16,815 nucleotides of DNA, taken from Pseudomonadota bacterium (lineage in GTDB: Bacteria > Pseudomonadota > Alphaproteobacteria > Sphingomonadales > Sphingomonadaceae). The translations under genes were made by a program, and so were the position numbers. Shown here piece after piece: positions 14,168 to 16,815 of this stretch. The stretch lies in contig JAEWCW010000173.1 of assembly GCA_023390415.1 (NCBI GenBank), positions 1-16,815 of the forward strand, in the 5' to 3' direction. The notes under the pieces are model-generated. The model saw only the letters and a list, made by a program, of their open reading frames with translations. It was not told where the DNA came from and made no database searches. Every line of letters begins with the position of its first letter. The first letter of the stretch is position 1.

Positions 14168-16441
14168 TCAGGCGATCGTCACGAAGCTGTCGAGCACCCG
14201 CTTCCGCCCCGCATGCTCGAAATCTATTTCGAGCTTGTTGCCTTCGATCTCGGCGATCGCGCCGTAGCCGAACTTGGAGTGGAAGACGCGCATTCCCAAG
14301 GCGAGGTCGGTTCGGCCGGGATTGCCGAGGCTGACGGCGCTGGCGCGGCCTTCGACGATGCGGGGCGGGGTGCGCTCGAAGCCGCCGCCGACGGCGCGCT
14401 GCCAGCCCGGGCCGCGGCCGGTCCCGCGCTCGACGTTCGAGAAGGGGTCGGCCCGCTCCAACCAATTGGCGCGCCACAGGCTCTCGCCGCCGGTCATCGT
14501 CGTCTCGGTCTCGACATGGGCGTCGGGAAGCTCGGCGACGAAGCGCGACGGGATGGAAGAGGTCCACTGGCCGTAGATTCGGCGGTTGGCGGCGTGGAAG
14601 ATGAAGGCCTTGCGGCGCGCCCGGGTGATCGCGACGTAAGCGAGGCGGCGCTCCTCCTCCAGTGACGCATGCCCGCCCTCGTCCAAAGCGCGCTGCGACG
14701 GGAAGACGCCTTCCTCCCAGCCGGCGAGGAAGACGGTCTCGAACTCGAGGCCCTTGGCGGCGTGGATGGTCATGATCGTGACCTTCTCCTCGTCGCGCGC
14801 CGCGTCATTGTCCATCACCAGTGCGACATGCTCGAGGAAGGCGCCGAGCGTCTCATATTCTTCCATGGCCCGGGTCAGCTCGGCGAGATTTTCGAGGCGC
14901 CCGGCGCTCTCGGCCGAGCGGTCGGCCTGGAGCATCGCGGTGTAGCCGCTCTCGTCGAGCACGAGGCGGGCGAGTTCGGGATGGGGAAGCTCGGCGAGGC
15001 GCGCGCGCCAGCGGGCGAAGTCGCCGCCCAGATTGCCCAGGGAGCGCCGCGCGGCGCCGGTCAGCTCGTCCGTGTCGAGGATGGTCGCCGCCGCCTGCAT
15101 CAGCGGCACGCCTTGCGCCCGCGCGAGGGCGTGGATCTTGGCGACCGCCTTGTCGCCGAGGCCGCGCTTCGGGGTGTTGACGATCCGCTCGAAGGCGAGG
15201 TCGTCGGCCGGCTGGGCGATGACGCGCAGGTAAGCGAGCGCATCGCGGATCTCGGCGCGCTCGTAGAAGCGAAAACCCCCGACGATGCGGTAGGGAAGGC
15301 CGATCGCGATGAAACGGTCCTCGAACTCGCGGGTCTGGAACTGGGCACGGACGAGAATGGCGGCGTCGTCGAGCGAGCCCCGGCGTTGGATGCTCTCCAG
15401 CTCCTCGCCGATCCGCCGCGCCTCCTCCGGGCCGTCCCAGACGCCGACGACCTTGACCTTGTCGCCCTGATCGACCTCGGTCCAGAGCGTCTTGCCGAGC
15501 CGACCGCCATTATGGGCGATCAGGCCGGAGGCGGCGCCCAGGATGTGCGGGGTCGAGCGGTAATTCTGCTCCAGGCGGATGATCTTGGCGCCCGGGAAAT
15601 CCTGCTCGAAGCGCAGGATGTTGGCGACCTCCGCGCCGCGCCAGGAGTAGATCGACTGGTCGTCGTCGCCGACGCAGCAGATGTTCTTCCGCTCCTGGGC
15701 GAGCAGCCGCAGCCAGAGATACTGGGCCTGGTTGGTGTCCTGATATTCGTCGACCAGGATGTAGCGGAAGCGCTGCTGGTACTGCTCCAGGACGTCGCGG
15801 TGGGTGCGCAGGATGACCAGCATGTGGAGCAGAAGATCGCCGAAATCGCAGGCGTTGAGCGTCTTCAGCCGCTCCTGATATTGCGCGTAGAGGGCGGCGG
15901 CCTTGCCGTTGGCGAAGCCTTCCGCCTCGCCGGCATCGACCTGCGCCGGCGCCCAGCCCTTGTTCTTCCAGCGGTCGATCAGCCCGGCGAGCGCGCGCGC
16001 CGGCCAGCGTTTCTCGTCGATGTCGGCGGCGTTGATCAGCTGCTTGAGGACCCGGAGCTGATCGTCCGTGTCGAGGATGGTGAAGTTGGACTGCAGGCCG
16101 ACCAGATCGGCGTGGCGCCTGAGCATCTTGGCGCAGATGGCGTGGAAGGTGCCGAGCCAGGGCATGCCCTCCACCGCCTCGCCGACGATCCGCCCGACCC
16201 GCTCCTTCATCTCGCGCGCCGCCTTGTTGGTGAAGGTGACGGCGAGAAGCTCGGACGGCCAGGCGCGACGGGTGGCGATCAAATGGGCGAGGCGCGCGGT
16301 CAGCGCCGCGGTCTTGCCGGTGCCGGCGCCGGCGAGGACGAGCACCGGCCCGTCCACGGTCTCCACTGCCTCGCGCTGCGGCGGGTTCAGGCCCTTGAGA
16401 TAGAAAGGTTCGTCGGTGAGGGTCGGGGCGATCTCGGTCAC
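14168..16441 (-). CDS. uvrD: ATP-dependent DNA helicase UvrD/PcrA
   Basis: A superfamily 1A 3'-5' helicase acting in nucleotide excision repair, mismatch repair and clearing of RecA or stalled RNA polymerase. With GTG 16441 it has 757 residues, typical. The motifs are in order: Q-motif (LNPPQREAV), Walker A GAGTGKT at 38-44, VTFTNKAAREM, motif II DEYQDT at about 231-236, GDDDQSIYSWRGA at about 258-270, LEQNYRST, TIHAAKGLEFE, and motif VI VAITRARR. The C-terminus is a Tudor-like domain (GMRVFHSKFGYGAI...). The frame is closed by a stop just before TTG 16450. Neither TTG 16450 nor GTG 16441 has a good ribosome site, so the start is uncertain by three codons. Confidence 0.96.
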   Translation of the reverse strand: MTEIAPTLTDEPFYLKGLNPPQREAVETVDGPVLVLAGAGTGKTAALTARLAHLIATRRAWPSELLAVTFTNKAAREMKERVGRIVGEAVEGMPWLGTFHAICAKMLRRHADLVGLQSNFTILDTDDQLRVLKQLINAADIDEKRWPARALAGLIDRWKNKGWAPAQVDAGEAEGFANGKAAALYAQYQERLKTLNACDFGDLLLHMLVILRTHRDVLEQYQQRFRYILVDEYQDTNQAQYLWLRLLAQERKNICCVGDDDQSIYSWRGAEVANILRFEQDFPGAKIIRLEQNYRSTPHILGAASGLIAHNGGRLGKTLWTEVDQGDKVKVVGVWDGPEEARRIGEELESIQRRGSLDDAAILVRAQFQTREFEDRFIAIGLPYRIVGGFRFYERAEIRDALAYLRVIAQPADDLAFERIVNTPKRGLGDKAVAKIHALARAQGVPLMQAAATILDTDELTGAARRSLGNLGGDFARWRARLAELPHPELARLVLDESGYTAMLQADRSAESAGRLENLAELTRAMEEYETLGAFLEHVALVMDNDAARDEEKVTIMTIHAAKGLEFETVFLAGWEEGVFPSQRALDEGGHASLEEERRLAYVAITRARRKAFIFHAANRRIYGQWTSSIPSRFVAELPDAHVETETTMTGGESLWRANWLERADPFSNVERGTGRGPGWQRAVGGGFERTPPRIVEGRASAVSLGNPGRTDLALGMRVFHSKFGYGAIAEIEGNKLEIDFEHAGRKRVLDSFVTIA

Positions 16442-16484
16442 TGCGAACAACTAGGGAACGGCGGCGCTCCGGGCAAGGCAAAGT

Positions 16485-16815
16485 CTAGAAAAGCCGGCGT
16501 CTGCGGCGCGGTTCCTCATGCTCTTCCGGCTCGTCCTGGACGATCCAGTCATAATATTCGACGAGCTGGCCGCGGATCGGGCGGCCGGCGCCGTCCTGGG
16601 CCGGGCGGTAGCGGTAGCGCTGCTCGATCAACCGGCAGGTGGTGTCGTCGAGGATCCGGCTGCCGCTCGATTCGGTGACGGTGCAGCCGGTGACCCGGCC
16701 GTCCACCTCCACCACGTAGCGCACCCAGACCCGGCCGTTGATCCCGGCCTCGCCGATTCCGGGCGGATAATCGGCGTTGCTGAGCCGTCCGCCGATGCGC
16801 CGCGGCGGGCGAAGC
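16485..16815 (-). CDS. Energy transducer TonB C-terminal domain protein, 5' end missing
   Basis: The frame is open to the right edge, so the N-terminus (normally a membrane anchor and Pro-rich spacer) lies outside. The visible 109 residues include a TonB-type C-terminal domain: YPPGIGEAGINGRVWVRYVVEVDGR, followed by CTVTESSGSRILDDTTCRLIEQRYRYRPA, the usual strand-helix-strand pattern with YP and G-rich turns. Two Cys (in TGCTV and TTCRL) could pair in the periplasm. The tail after the domain is acidic and then ends in five arginines (RRRRRLF), which is unusual. TonB proteins transmit proton-motive energy from ExbBD to outer-membrane receptors; many paralogues also occur in Sphingomonadales. 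It is 43 bases upstream of uvrD on the same strand. Confidence 0.85.
   Translation of the reverse strand, partial: LRPPRRIGGRLSNADYPPGIGEAGINGRVWVRYVVEVDGRVTGCTVTESSGSRILDDTTCRLIEQRYRYRPAQDGAGRPIRGQLVEYYDWIVQDEPEEHEEPRRRRRLF

Noticed and set aside
14669..16678. A 669-codon open frame on the plus strand opposite uvrD
   Set aside because: It mirrors the uvrD codon structure in very G+C-rich DNA, has no recognisable domain and has a biased Arg/Ala/Gly/Asp-rich composition. uvrD carries every helicase motif.

Overview
The window is very G+C-rich DNA. Sampled lines inside yifB and the aldo/keto reductase hand-count at 73-77% G+C. Genes are packed tightly on both strands. Base composition, protein character and gene content (rpmH-rnpA-yidD-yidC-engB cluster, PGPGW protein, DapE, a TonB-type transducer, a Tat-exported M20 hydrolase) suggest an alphaproteobacterial chromosome, most likely Sphingomonadales. 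That placement is by recognition only. I see no tRNA, rRNA, CRISPR array, transposase, integrase or phage gene, and no gene-free stretch longer than 300 bases. This is mainly a housekeeping region.

Left part (1-2143): the C-terminal half of an Smr-domain protein (+) converges on dapE (-). Between and inside their 3' ends lies an inverted pair of 26-base REP-like hairpin repeats, one of which encodes the last residues of DapE. A small cupin gene (+) diverges from dapE with only 35 bases between them.

Centre-left (2137-6043): a minus-strand operon reads rpmH, rnpA, yidD, yidC, engB and then a glutathione S-transferase. It joins ribosome assembly (L34, EngB), tRNA 5' processing (RnpA) and membrane-protein insertion (YidD, YidC). 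Junctions are tight: ATGA, GTGA and 10-26 base gaps. A plausible sigma-70-type promoter lies just upstream. rnpA has no ATG, GTG or TTG start between the end of rpmH and its conserved core, and its frame stays open through rpmH to an ATG 7 bases before the rpmH start. This recalls the nested rpmH/rnpA arrangement of Thermus and is the most interesting signal here.

Centre (6040-9987): a PGPGW membrane protein (-) diverges from yifB (+), a AAA+ ATPase related to magnesium chelatase and ComM. Next comes a lower-G+C pocket (about 57-62% over 8101-8460) with a secreted protein resembling surface-adhesin protein E, then a small membrane protein (-) and an AKR-type oxidoreductase (+).

Right part (9984-16815): a small single-pass membrane protein (-), a Tat-exported M20-type hydrolase (+) with altered metal-ligand residues, and then a minus-strand run of uvrD/pcrA helicase, an MFS exporter and cysK (the last two overlap by ATGA). 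A TonB C-terminal domain protein (-) runs off the right edge. The M20 and cysK genes converge on a very strong hairpin.
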